A stretch of DNA of 64,000 bases from Lucifuga dentata (lineage: Eukaryota; Chordata; Actinopteri; Ophidiiformes; Bythitidae): positions 173,449-237,448 of the forward strand of contig VXCM01001266.1 in assembly GCA_014773175.1 (NCBI GenBank). Reading direction: 5' to 3'. This document shows positions 1-13,800 of this stretch, in pieces (positions within the stretch are counted from its first letter, which is position 1; each line of letters begins with the position of its first letter). The notes below the pieces were generated by a model. That model saw nothing but the letters and a program-made list of their open reading frames with translations. It was not told where the DNA came from and made no database searches. The translations under genes were made by a program, and so were the position numbers.

Positions 1-1642
1 TCAAAATCATCAAATCATCTCAACTCAAATCATCTCCTCTACAATAAAAAAGTTGCAAATATTGACTTATATTTTCACATATTTACCCAAAATACTTAAA
101 TACATGATGTTCAGTTTTCAATACCTGCTTTTTTTTTTTTTTTTTTTTTTTTTAAGAACTGAACATGAGGAAATGGTAGCTTTTCTCTCCATACACTTCT
201 GAAACTGGAAATTACCTACTGAAGTAAAAGCAGATGAGGCAGGTTGAAGGGAAGTTTGCAGATCAACAAGTACATCCTAACACTTTGAAACAAAACAACA
301 GAACAGATGATATCTGACAGAGCGGAGCTTTTTCAACCTCTTGGTTAACAAAGTTGTTAATCCTCATTCAACAAACATTTCAGTAATAAGAAGTCACTGA
401 GGATTCACCACTTCACCAAAGCATTTGTCCTCCAGTAAGAAGTCTGAAGTCGAAATCCTGTCAGACAAGGCAGAAAGAAGCATTCGCACAATCAATCCAT
501 ATTTTCAAGCTCCATTTAATGTCCTAGCAAAAGGAGTATGTGACTGTTCTAGGAGTGAGTAAAATAGAAAGTGCATTTTTGTTCACTGGAATCAAATAAT
601 AAAAAAGATCAAAGCAGTTTATGTAAGACGGAGAAGAATTATTAATTTGTAGAAATAGCAAATAAATCAGTAAAGGTACTCTTGTGGAGTATTTGGTGGT
701 ATGGTGTAGATCAAAGGCACATCACAGCTTTGTATCTCACTAAGGATTGTTGCACACGCACATAAATCACACATACACATGCACAAGCCTTCAAATAATA
801 TCTTCCATGTGTATCTGATGTACAGTCTGACTCTTACGATCTACAGTCATGTCATGTATATCCAGGCAAAGTAAAAGAGGTTGCATCTGCTGCTGTCATT
901 GAGAATTTCTCAGAGGCAACAAATGTTTATCCACAGCATTTTGTTTTTAATGTTTTATCTGAGGAGCCTTTAAAAGAGATAACATAGTGTTTAAGAGTGT
1001 CCATCTCAGCCTTTACTGAAGTGAATATGATCTTATAGAAATCAAATGAAGCAATGAACGGATGACCAGAGGGGTTTCTTGGGTTCAGTTAAGCGCGTGT
1101 TCTTTTTCTTTTTTTAAATAGCATCCTTAAAGAATGACCAATATATCCTTGGTTACAACTGTTCTTGCTCTAACAGTCATAAAGAAAAAAAAAAAAAAAA
1201 ANAAAAAAAAAAAAAAAAAAAGGAAATTAACATTCAGTAAACATTCTTCTCTAAAGGTAGTTTCCCTTATATAATCTGTAATTTTCTCTGCCATTATGTA
1301 TACATAAACAAGTTTAATAACATACCAATCAGTGGTTATTTCACAATTGGAAAAATGTTTACACTCCTTTACAGGTAGATAAAAGTTTTTGTCGACTTGT
1401 ATTTTCAATAAGGGCATAGCATAGGTCCGAGTTTGTCTCCGTTTCATCGCGTCTTGTCGAGTTTTGTTTCCCCGCATCGCCTCTCATTTTCTTCTGTTAT
1501 GCTAATAGATTTTACATACAAATATTGACAAAATGGTGGCTTGTGCTTGGAAGCCACTAAGTCTGTTTTCAATAACGATAGTAACAATCATGAGGAGGGG
1601 AGAGGGCTGAAGATGCAAGAAGAAAAGGGAGGGGGCGTAGAC
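1..1642 (-). other. birc6: birc6 3' UTR and downstream flank
   Basis: This stretch follows the birc6 stop codon on the minus strand and contains no credible ORF. It is A/T rich, with a T-tract at about 129-153 and an A-tract broken by an N at 1202. No single polyadenylation signal stands out on the minus strand; several ATTAAA-like hexamers occur, so the transcript end cannot be fixed and may lie outside the window. Confidence 0.6.
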
Positions 1643-1822
1643 TCATAGCTGGCCCTCGCTGCAGTGGCTGTCCTGACTGCCACTTGGCTTCTCTGCATCC
1701 TGACCAGGCAGCTCCTTCAGCATGAGGGCAGCGTTCTTTTCGGAGAACTCGTCGCTGTCGGGTTCCAAACCGTCGGGGCAGGGCAGCTTCAGAAGCTCCT
1801 CCCTGAGCTGGGCTGTGTGTCT
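1643..1822 (-). CDS. birc6: birc6 exon W25, last coding exon and stop
   Basis: 180 nt including the TGA stop at 1643-1645. Encodes [20 protein letters not shown], then a fast-evolving acidic and Ser-rich tail ending SEGQL. The tail after LPC is 44 residues, the same length as the human tail I recall, although only the first residues and the last Gln-Leu agree. Acceptor CAG at 1823-1825. Confidence 0.95.
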   Translation of the reverse strand, partial: RHTAQLREELLKLPCPDGLEPDSDEFSEKNAALMLKELPGQDAEKPSGSQDSHCSEGQL

Positions 1823-4800
1823 CTGGATGGGAAAGCACAACAAAAGGTCAGGTTTAGGATGGTGTGAATGCGCCAACGCTTTGAGAGGTTATAGGAGTGG
1901 TCAGTCTAGCCGCTCAGAGACGAGATCACAGAATTCAAACATGGTTTAAACACCACAACTGGATCGAAATCGAAAGATAGATGTTGGTGTGCTCTGACCT
2001 AGATTATGTAAATTAAATTGCTTAAATGTAAACAATCCATTGGCTTATAATCAGCCAATAGATTGGCTGATTGGCAGGGTGGCCATTCGGCGTATTTTCT
2101 CACCTAAGGCCTTCCTGTAAAAGCTGATTAAGTCACATATAGTTGGCGAATGATGGAATTCTATTAATTCTATCCATGTAATGTATACAATTTACTCAAG
2201 ATTTTTGCCTGAATCTTACTTCAAAAAAAAAAAAAACAAAAAAACAAAAATGATTATAGTGTGTTTAGTAATGTAGTAATGTACTGTCTGTCTTCCTGAC
2301 ACGATTGGCTCCTGTGTTTCATGCTTTGTAATTCAGGGTCATCTGCAAAGAGACCGTAGGTTTTATCTTATCACTATAGTAACAGTGGCCTCAAAGCTAT
2401 TTAAAAAAAAAAATTCTGAATGTGTAATTAAAAACTATGAGTACAACAAAAAGTACCAGAGGCCTAATTTAACACAAAGTGTGTACCAGACACAACACTC
2501 TAGGGCTCTGGTGTGTGTGTGTATGTGTGTGTTCTCATGTCCATCTGGTCAGAGTTCAGCTTGCTGAGCTTGTCAGAGGATCAAACATCTGATCACCTTT
2601 CTGTCCAGTCAAATGTCTCCTAAATGACCATCTTCCCTCAGCCTCCTTCAGCTCTTTAATCACAGCGACTGTTGATGTTGATGCCACTTCTAGTATACTG
2701 TTTCTTCTTTACTGCAAGCTCACAGGCGTTGAGTGTACAGAAACAACACGAACCCAGTATGAGAACACACAAATATGTACTGTGGCGATATGTTTGACTG
2801 TGTTTCTATTTTGGGAGAGTCTGACTTGACCAGTGGGGTCATCCTCCAGAAACTGTGTGCACTCCCTTTATTGATTGCTGTGGGAAAATTGGGGCACTGC
2901 AGGAGAAAATGAGAGCTGGGTACAACAGAAGAAGTTGGAAATATGGAATACAATTCTAATAGGAGATTCTTAGTTATTGCATTAGGGTTTTTGCATTTTT
3001 TATTTGTTTACTTTAATTAATCCTCAAAAAATTGAGGAGAATGGGGACAAACAAAAAGCCTTTAGCCTTTTGAAAACCACCTTTCACCAAGTGGAGCTGA
3101 GTGTAAACAAACTCGCGAGTCTGCAATTCCCTGCTGCACTGCAGCTCTACAAGACAATAGCTGGTTTGTGCTCAGGCCTCCGTCCTTATCGCTGGAGCTG
3201 GATTATTTACAGCAGGGATTAATTGTGGTTATTTATTGCTAGCAGAAGAAGAAAGCTGCCAGAAAGACTTTGAGTAGTTTGTGTGTGCTGGTTATTGTTC
3301 TTGAATGTGCGTGTGTATGTGTGTGTTATCAGCTCCAGAGAGTGTGTGTTGAAGAGGGATGTGTCTGGGGACATGAATTAGGGCAGCCTATTGAGGGCCC
3401 TAGGTCCCCTTAAGCCAGCTCAATATTTATTAGTTTGACAAAGGCTGAAACACAAAGGAACCAACCCGAACACAAAAGAATCGGAGCGTTGACCTTTTAA
3501 AAAGATATGGCATAAAGCAATTTTCAAAACTATACTGGATCTACAAGATAAGTAGACAAATAATACCTGAGGAGCCCAGCTTGAGGAGGTTTGGCTGGTA
3601 AAAACACCACCGTTAAATAACACGGTCTCACCGATGGGATTTAATGCTCCTCTTTTTCCCAACAATTTCCTGCTGGACCTTCCCTGTTTTTGTCCTTTTT
3701 AATGCTTTTTCAGGGGACATTTCCCTGTTTTCCAACCAGCAGACAGCAGGATTTCTGGCTACTCATTCTGTGTCTAACAGTGGGCTCACATCAGCAGAGA
3801 CGGCAAGAGACATAATGTCTGTTGAGAGATGAGGACAGACAGAGTGGCGTGGCAGCTGGCGGCCAGGTCTCTGAATGGAATCATTTCCTACTGGTTGCCA
3901 TTTGGATTTGTGTAAGAGTCAACAGTGCTGATTGTTCCTTGAAGCCATTTTGAGATGTGTGCGTACCTTCAGTGCAGCAGCGTGATGGGACATGGTGCGG
4001 CCAACCCTCTTGTCGCTGCTGTACTGCTGGATGTCAGCGATCCACTCTTCACACTGCGACATGATCTCTGCTCGCTTCAGGTAGAAATGCTTATGGATCA
4101 CCTGCAAACACACACAACACCCAAAATCACATTTACATCAGATCAGCTACAAGTAGAAATTAAATAATAGACTGACAAATGTGCAAGTTTGCAATGCAAA
4201 GTCAATTTCGTGGACTATGTTTAAAGGACCGTACCGGTCATTTTGCATATTTCAGCCCAATAAATACTACTTGTATACACGTTACATTACTGCTAACCAT
4301 TTTCCAAAATGTACTACTGGAGCAGCAAATATTAGAATTGTTTTTCCTACCTTCCACTCAGCCATTGGTTTCAGGTCATTTCAGCACACGCACGAAAAAA
4401 AAGAAATCAACTTGCAGAGACTTGAAACATGCTTGAGATAGTAATGCATCACAGCGAACAAGGCGTCTATTAATTTAGCTGTCGAAGTTACTTAAGTTAA
4501 CCCATAAATTAAAATCATGCCTTAGTGTTAGCAGGCGCGACATTGAATTTTAAGGTGGGTGTAGCACCTGAACATTTGATTTTGAAAGCTTAGGGGATTT
4601 GGCAAAACGACATGAAAACATTTGAGAAATGGTTGGCAGTAACATAACGTGTATGTGGGTAATAGCATCACAGTGAGAGATGCTCTAATGGGCGACAACA
4701 GGACAAAGCTGACTTCTTTGATTTGTGCTTCTGTTTGTATTCTACATGTCAAGGCAGCCCAGTTTGATGATTCCATTGTCGTGTTGCCCCCGTGAGGACG

Positions 4801-7800
4801 CATGTTATGCCTTCACGTTCACATATTTAACCTAGTGTGTAACTTGGGTTTCCAGTCATTTCTCATTCTCCGTCATTATATAAAATTCACAAGTGGAAAT
4901 AAAATCACTTAGAAATACAAAACTGCATAATTCATACGTCAAAAGCTATCAATATAATAATGACATAGTATTAATTACAATTTTGTTTACTGATGATCTC
5001 CTATGTATGCAGACAAACAGGCTCCAGGTAATTCAGCCATTGAGAAGAAAATGCTGATTTTTATCCGTGCTGAGCGTACCTCTAAGTTTCTCGTCAGGTC
5101 TGGGAAATAATTTTCCCAGACCTGAAGAGAAACTTTACTGCTTATAGGGCAATCCTCCAGCCGAACAGAAAGGGCAGAAAGTCGATCACGACTTTCATCA
5201 ACGTCTCCCTTTCCTCTTTTCATTCTCTCCGCAATGTATCAAAGCATACGATGTACTTGGCATACAAATGATTCTTTTAAAATGGAAAAGGACTGAGTAG
5301 TTCTTGTAGTTAGCTTCCACTTACAATCTAATTTGTCTTCCTCCATCTCCCTTTCTCTGTCTTACTGATGGAGCTCAAAGCTGGTTATCACCGGTGCAGC
5401 TTAATTCACTCTCTGACATCATACGCAAAACACACAGCTCAATGAATGATGTCGGTCATCTTCGCCTAACTCTGCTTTCCCATCCCTCCAGTCGACTTCC
5501 TAGCAACAGTCGCCAAGGCAGACACATCAGTATGCAGTAAGTGGTGCTGTCGATGTGTCCGTAGCTGCTGTTCTGGCGGTGGGGAGTAGATTAGATATTA
5601 TGGTGGCTGCTGATTTGCTGTTTACCAGGATCAATGTGAGGAGAGGCAAAGAGGGAGCAGAAAGAGCTGTGGACTGCTGTAATCTCTCTCATCCTTCCAT
5701 ATCTCCCTGTACTCTCTTCATCTTCATTCCATTTTTGTCTCTACTTCCCACCTCTTATTGTTCGTGACACCCAACCCCCATTCTCTCTCCTGTTTGAGTT
5801 ACATGTAGAGAGGTGGGTGATGCTTCCAGGATGAAAGGGAATGTTTCAAGGTCACAGCGCTGTGGTAAACACGGTGACAGTGACTGCTGAAGTTTTACTA
5901 CGAGCTTCGACTGCTGATACCGTGCAACTTTCCCCAAGCCCAGACAAGGTACAGCATTCAACTACAGCAGGAAACAAGATACACAGCTGCCTCCAAAGCC
6001 CAGGATAAATAAGATATACAAGGCTGAATTATACGCCTGACATTATGCATGGACACGTTCAGACATGTCGTGGTTTAAAAGGGGTGTTTTCCCCAGGGCT
6101 CCATGCGGTGAGGGGAGAAGCCATTTGACTTTTGGTATTTGAACATGGCCATCGATCATGACACAGAAGGGAGCACAACATGCAAACCATTGCTGAGCAT
6201 GAAGCGTACGTAAACACGAGATTGGGGCATCCTGACAACTGACCTTTTAGGAAATCCACATCTTTATGTGCACACACACACACACACACAGGTACAATGA
6301 AAAATGTACAATGTACATATGTTCAGTCAGAGGCTCTTCTGGTGTCAGCCCGGCTGACAGATAAACTAAGTGACCTTTGAAGTAATGCTGTCCACTCATT
6401 ATTCCACAGGGCAACTGAGGGAAGGAGACAGTCGAGAAGTGTATGTGTGGACTAGCTTCCACACATAAAGAGTCAAGGGCAAGTGTGAATCATGCAGCCA
6501 TTATAAAGTTTCTTATTCTTCATTTTATGTATTCCATCAGAAGTGAGCTGAAGCCTCAGGTACCTGCCCTACTAACCCTGGCCCGAGCCCTGACCCACAC
6601 ACTGCAGCTCCAAGAAGAAACATAAATATTTCTAACTCCGACATGCAACGCACTCAATCCCAGCACCCAAAGATGAAATGCAAGGAAATTAAAACCGATG
6701 CATGGCTTATTCGAGAAATTGCCATCTATTTGGTTAATGATTACCTTAATGTAATCATAATGTAATATATACAGTATATTTTACTTAATATAGTCTTGTG
6801 CAGGAACAACTGTATAATAAAGGTTCTGCACATCCACACCGGTGTTGCTATTATAATGCCATCAGACAATTACAACGATGACTGCAATTGTTACTAATAA
6901 GGAGTGTAATTAGCACAATCAATGAATAGTTATTTAGCACTGAATTATGGTAATTTTCCAGTCGTAATTATCGTCTGGAGTTTGACATGAGTGCCATTTG
7001 CTATTTTATATATTTAAATCAACAACTGGTAGATATAGTAACTTTCATACATCATAAACACAATATGAGGTCTAATCAGCCAAAGTAATTGAAAACACCT
7101 GTGAGGGTGTTCCATGGGCCCGTTCATTTTTTTTTTTTTAATGTAATCCATTACAACAGCTTTTCAGTACATCCTACCTTTTATGAAAATTACAATATTC
7201 CAGTTTTGTTGAAACTGTGTCAGAGAGGTAATGATTAAACTTTGGGGTCATTTTTGAGGCTGTGGTTTGTAATGTTGTACTGGATTTCACTATAATGAGA
7301 GGTATTCATGTAATTATGTGAGCCCCCTGTGATACATCTTTATTAAATGGATTATAAAAGACTATAGGATTAGGATTATAATGGAACGTATGATCCGCAT
7401 GATCTCTCACTGCTGCGGTTGATTAAATCTTAGAACTGGTTTATATCTCCAAGACAGGATAGGATGAACATACATGATCGTATAAATGCAATGCTAGGAG
7501 TTGAGAAGAACTGTGCCAGATACAGTATATGCGGGTTTCTAGGGAATGGTAATGAAATTGACAATTCCACTCTATCGCTTCTTTTTCTGTCACACAGCTG
7601 AAATGTTGTCTTTTCGAGTCAGGAGAGAACAGATCTGAAGCTTTAGGAGCTTACCAGTTCATTTGTTCAACTCCACTGAAGAGGAAGCTGCTAGCTGACA
7701 GCCAGCAGTGGGGGGGTTGGGTGGATTTACCAGTCGCTGTTGTTGAGTGACAGAACACTGCACCAAATGTTTTATTTTTGTAATTTTGTCATCATGTTCT

Positions 7801-10800
7801 GTGCTTAAAGGTCACTGCTGTAGTGTTTTTGCACTGCACTGTCCACAGATCACTTTTCAAGCAAACTGTGTGACAATACAATGAAGTCTTAAGGTTGGAT
7901 TTCAAGTCGATGAAGCTTGAGCTTCTGTAGGTGGCGTCATCTCCTTTGCACATTCAGGTACAGTGGCTACCACGGCTCATGCTAACTACGCAGTTTTTAC
8001 AATTATTACTAATAACTGCTAAACTCATCACTTCGTGTCAGCAAAATGATTTTTTTTCTGAGATCTGATGTTTTCATGGGGAAAAGGAAAAGTAAGTAGT
8101 GATTGTTTCAAACTCTTCTCTAGAAGAGTTAATAAAGTTTGGATGGCCCACCAGTCAGCATCATAGCACCCCAGATACTACTTCCCCTCAGTTTTGCTTG
8201 ACACACATACACATGCAAACACGCGCACACACACAGAGGTAAATTTAACACTAAGTCCGGCTGCCGGATCTCACAAAGATGTCTCTCTAAAACCAATCAA
8301 TAATGCAGTGATACTGGGTACTCAATGTACAATCTCAGGCAGGACAGCTTCGTACCACTTCATGTGTGAGAGTGTTAATATGTGATACTGTATGCAGAGA
8401 ATGAGCAGTGTATGTGTGTGTGACTCAATGTGTTTTTGCACACATTTACTTGAGAGATAAACATGAGTGTTTCAGGAAGCAGCCGTATCGTCTCAGGATG
8501 AATTAAGTGCAGCTCTCCATCCACATGCGCATGGCCTCCAGAGGTCAATAGAGGAATATATGGGAGTCAATTCAAGCTTCAGTGCTACTCAGACAGCATG
8601 ATCTGCCACATAATTCTCCTCTCTATTGTCATAGCGATGAATCACAAGGTCTGAACCCATGACATTGACCCCCATCACATGGTGACCTGAACCATGAGGG
8701 GTTGATGGGTTGTAATGTTTGATGCTATTTGCCTGAGATCATGTGGGGCTTGTTGAGTTTATCACCTGTCAGTGGCCCCAATGACCCGTTTGCACTTCAG
8801 TGCTGATGTGAATATGGTAATGCAGAGTTCGCACACATGCAACACCACACACACACACAGACACAGGCGGGGTCTCTCAAACACGCACATTTACAAGTGT
8901 ACTCATTCTTTCTCTCTCTCACTTACCCAAACACACTCACACACACATGCAATCTATATTTCAACAGGCAACCCATTGTCCTTAATTTCACCTGACAATC
9001 TCCTGCTGAATAATTCAATCATGTACTCCATTCTCTATTTCCCCTGCTATAAATAGCATGTGCAACATTGGATTCTCACACAAAACCATACCAAAAATAA
9101 AATTTAGTCTACATCATTGGATCCCTCCAATCCAACAAGCAGAAAAAACATGAGCATCATCATCATCATCATAGACGTGTGACTACAATGGGGCTGCATT
9201 TGACTTATAATAACTTACCTCTCCTGACTCTTGGAAAGCTGTTAGAATATTTTATTTTCTCTCACACAAGTATTAATAACTATAGGCTACTTAGGGAACA
9301 AGGTGAAAGAAATCTAAGAGAAAGGCCTGAATGTCAAGTTAAAACCTTAAAATGAGCTAAAATGAGCTAAAGATAAATACTGGTGTGGATAAATATTTTG
9401 AAGTAGATCACTAATATGATTCAAATTCTACATCTTTGGTAATGTGAAGTATGTCTCATATTGCAATTACACGTCCCATGTGTCAAGAAAATCCATCCAA
9501 CAGGGACAGAGCATGCTTAAAGGACCATACAGACCATTTTGCATGTTTGAGCATAATATATTCAATTTTCATGTTACGTTACTGACTACCATTTCCCAAA
9601 GGATAAAATCATATTTCAGCTTTCCTGATATTTTGCAAAATCTCTTAATCTTTCAAAATCAAATATTCAAGCGATACACCCACCTTAAAAATCAATGTTT
9701 CGCCTGCTAATATCTACGCAGCCTTACGAAGTCACAGTCTTAAATTTTTTGATAAAAGCAGGTCTTCTTTTGGGACTATATTCCCTAGTAGAGACATACA
9801 TTTACTTTTATTGTGCTTAAATGCTAAAATGACATAACTTAAAAAAAAAACAACAAAAAAACAAAACCTGAATATGCGTCTTGCTTGCAATGATGGATTA
9901 CCTATCCCAAGAACAAACGGGAAAAAAAAAAATAATAATAATTCACCATTCCAGTAGTATGCTTTGGGAAATGATTGTCAGTAACATTACATGTATGAAA
10001 ATTGAATATATTTGGTTCAAACATGCAAAATGGTCGGTATGGTCAATTGGTTCCCACAGCAAGAAGCTCTTTAAGTTAAATCAAAGTTTGTAGATGATAG
10101 CTTGCTTCTGTTATATCAAAAGTTGTCTTACAATAGTGAGACACCTTTCTCACTGTCTCACTATTGTAACAGCTAAGACTACTAAGGCACTGTGCATGCT
10201 TAGCATGGACATGATGCAGAGGGCTCCAAATTGGGCCAACCTGACATTCGTGTGTCCTGACACTCATGGTTCTCGTGTTTTCTTGATGACAGACCAGTTT
10301 GTCTCTGTTTCTCTGTGCTTCATGAATTTTGAGAGCCAGGACAACCACTGCAGTAAGTTCTGATGCTCCGCCACTGTGCTAAAATGGAAATTGACAGCAG
10401 ACTAAAGCAGGAGGAAATTTTCACCATCACCCAAATAAATCCTTGATGCGAAATGGAATCCCAGCAGACAAGATAGTTTTCAGGGCTACCCTGCACAACC
10501 GCTGGACCCCATGCTGAGCTCATATTGTCAGCACAGTGTTGCAACATAATTTATATGGTATAGATGCAGCAGTGTTGAAAATGAGGTCAAGATGATGAAT
10601 AAATGCAAGTGTTAGTGACAGGCTTAGAGAAGAGTGGAGCTTTTGCCAGCTGAGAGCTTTGCTATTATTCATCAAAAGTGAAAGAACAGCAAAGAGTGTC
10701 ATGATGAGTTCTGATGAAGCTGTACAGCAAATTATCACAACTACAAGAAGACAAGGGACAACCGGTTAAAATGAAGGGCATTTTCTAGGATGAGCTGAGC

Positions 10801-13800
10801 AACTCAACTGATTTTCAGTCTCTCCTGCAGAAAGCCTGTGAAGATCTGGACAGACAGAAGTAGCTAACTATACCTAAAATGTTGCTGTTGTTTTCCAACC
10901 TGAGCCAAAGGATAAAGAGCTGACGTATAAGATCGCATGTCATGACTGCTCAATGAAAAGATGTTTCTCACTTCCCCTCATCGTACGGTCACATTTGTTT
11001 GCCACAAATAAAAGTGCTGAAGGTGCTGCCAGGACTTATGAGGACTGTCAGGACTTGCTTAGGCAAGGGGGAAACTTGACAGCGTCAGCCCCCCAACGTG
11101 TCAGCCAGGATGCAGAAGAAGTCACTACATCAGCAGACATTGGGGCGTCTTCAGCACCAAATAGAGCAGATCAGCCAAAATGTTGTATTTTTAATAAGCC
11201 CAATTGAGAACCAGAAATTAGCACACACTTATTGTTTATAGGAATGGGCAACAGTCCAATAAGCTGTGACAGGCAATCACTCAACTGCATGGGTCTGTCT
11301 CCTTTTAACTAGAAACTACTCTAAAGCTCATTGTTAAGTATTCTTAACGTGATCCTAGAGCACCGAGAATTGAAGTCAACTGAGGTCTACCAGGTACACG
11401 ATAAAATGACTTACCAGGGGTATTAACCAATGGTGCAATTTCCCATACATTCACTATATTTTTTTGAGAAAAAATATTGATTTGTTGATAATCTGAAAAC
11501 AGATGATTTTAAATTAAATTCCAGTGTGTTGTTGGTTATTTTCTTTTCTGTGTCGACGTTTGCCTCTGCCAAAGGCTTAAAGGCGCTAAAAGGGCAGCGG
11601 CGAGAAAAGCACGTAGGAGAGTCTCGCACAAACTTAATTGAATTTCTGTGTGTGTATGTGTGAGATCGCTCAGCTGGGTGGTATTGCCAAGTTACCATGT
11701 TCCTTCAATATCTCTCGGTCCAATGGTCCATTTCACCAACTAGCTGGGTGATATCCTGGGCTCATTTTCTTCTTCAATACCAGCATCTCTTGCTGTTATG
11801 CACAGGCCAGCTATACTTATTACAATTCAACTTCAAATCTCACAGAAATATGACCAACAGTGGCTCTCCCTCTGCTCAGTAAGACACAAATATTAATATA
11901 ACTCAATGCTTAAACATACAATCCAATCCAGTATTTTACACACATTGTGATCAAATGAAAAGCTGTGGCTTTAATTTCTTCTTAGACGAAAAAAAAAAAA
12001 AGGGAAAAAAAAGTCTTGTATATGGCCCAGTTGCTTTTATATCACATAAATAGCCTTAGATGTTGTATGAGCAGAGGCATTTTCACTTTAGAATTTTATA
12101 AGCAATTTTGTAATATTAAATCCAAATCCAGGCTTCAAAATATCCCTTCAGAAAGCTATGTATGATGTCACAGACATGCTGTCTATGTTTTTTTACAGTC
12201 TGTTTTCTTATGAAGTTCTGTCAAGGTGATTGGATCACTTTTCTTCATCTCCCTCTGTTCTTCCCCCTCTCATTTTCTTCTCCAAAGCTCCCATTCCTCC
12301 GTTCCTCTTTCTTGACATGTCTGAATGAGCCTGCTCTGGATGAGCAGGTTGAATGATCGTTATCTGCCCTGGCACTATCCGTCTCACTGTGGTCCATTTA
12401 AAGGATCGGCGGAAATAAAAAAAAAAAATGTGAGGAGCAAAGGGGAGAGGACGAGAGGAGAAATAGGCTGANTCGGCGGAAATAAAAAAAAAAAATGTGA
12501 GGAGCAAAGGGGAGAGGACGAGAGGAGAAATAGGCTGACATCCAGACGATATCATCTACCAAGGATTTAATAAGACGGGAATTTATTATCAGCCAAGGTG
12601 CCCAATCACCCTCAGGGAGACAAGGTGGCTTTGTCCTGTTTTGGTTTCTGGACTGAAACAAGTGGAAACATATCAGAGAGTGCATGAGGTGTGTGATGAA
12701 TATATTAAAAGTGCAGGTTTGCATCTGCAGGTACTAAGCACAAGGGATAAGAGTAGATTAACAGAATAATTTGATATGGGATTTTTGAAAGTCTGATGCT
12801 GATATTCTTGGATTGACAATTTATTATCTTTTAAGGTGACCCTTCTCATGTCAAAATAATTCTGCGTTTAAAATAGTACAGGCAAAAATACTCTTAGTAA
12901 GAACAAAGATACACACCAAAAACTGCACCTCAAATGTGGGAATAAACACCTGAGAGTGAATTATTATGCTTAATGGAAATTAGAACTTTGTTACGTAGTG
13001 GTCTTACCTCTTTGAAGCATGGTGAGGGGTTGCGCATCTGCTCCAGCATGGCCCATTTGACAGTGGCCTGCCGGATGTTGCCGTCATACTCGCGGGAGCT
13101 CTGGGTGCCGCTGGGAGTCCCACGGGAGCGTTCATACCCTGGCTCATTGAAGTAGGGCTCAGCCACTAAGATGAGGGACTGCACCGACACTAGCACCTAG
13201 AGTAGATGGAGATATCAATGTATGGGGAAAATTTAATTACGATCAAGAAGCTATTAATTCTTTCTTAATGTGTGTTTTTCACAAAGCTCTGTTTTCTATG
13301 ACAACCACAATATAAAGAACAGATACATCAAACTGGTTAGTGAATTCATTCAGGTGTAATGCATTGGTAAAAAGCCTAACATGCTCTGTGTCCTCCACTC
13401 TTGAATCTTTGGAATCATCTTAGCAGTGGAGGACACTTAGGGAGCGTCTGACAAAAGCAAGGAATATTTTGGCCCCATAAAGATATATTGTTCAATATAA
13501 CTTTATTAACAGCTCGATTAATGCTTTGGCCTGTCTCAAGGAGACTAAGGACGTGTCCCCAGATCTCACTGTCTGTTCCAAGCCACTACAGTAGCAACAA
13601 TGACGAGTCTGGGCTTGGAGGTTTGCCTGCTGGCCACGATCATGGTGGAGCTGGATGATTTGCACTCGATTAAGTCGATACCACTGACCTTCAACTCTAC
13701 TGTGATCCCTTCCTCCTAAACTGTGCTGCCAGATTTCAGACCAGATATCCACCCCGGTTAATGACTGCTTGATTTCTGCCCAGTCCTGTTTCGCCAATTC

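Larger units (their letters stand above)
4102..13007 (-). other. birc6: birc6 intron W23-W24
   Basis: 8.9-kb intron. It holds two copies of the long-TIR element family (4220-4662 and 9517-10046), two perfect hairpins (5094-5125 and 10128-10169), CA/CT-rich simple repeats near 6267-6291, 8200-8236 and 8848-8945, and an assembly duplication (12406-12538). No gene is seen. Confidence 0.7.

Noticed and set aside
12398..12724. Minus-strand ORF with a repeated segment around an unknown residue
   Set aside because: The repeat is the 66-bp assembly duplication translated twice; no real protein.
13492..13797. Minus-strand ORF of 101 codons between W22 and W23
   Set aside because: W22 and W23 join in frame with the conserved junction FLQ|VLVSV, so it is not an exon; no known protein is recognised.
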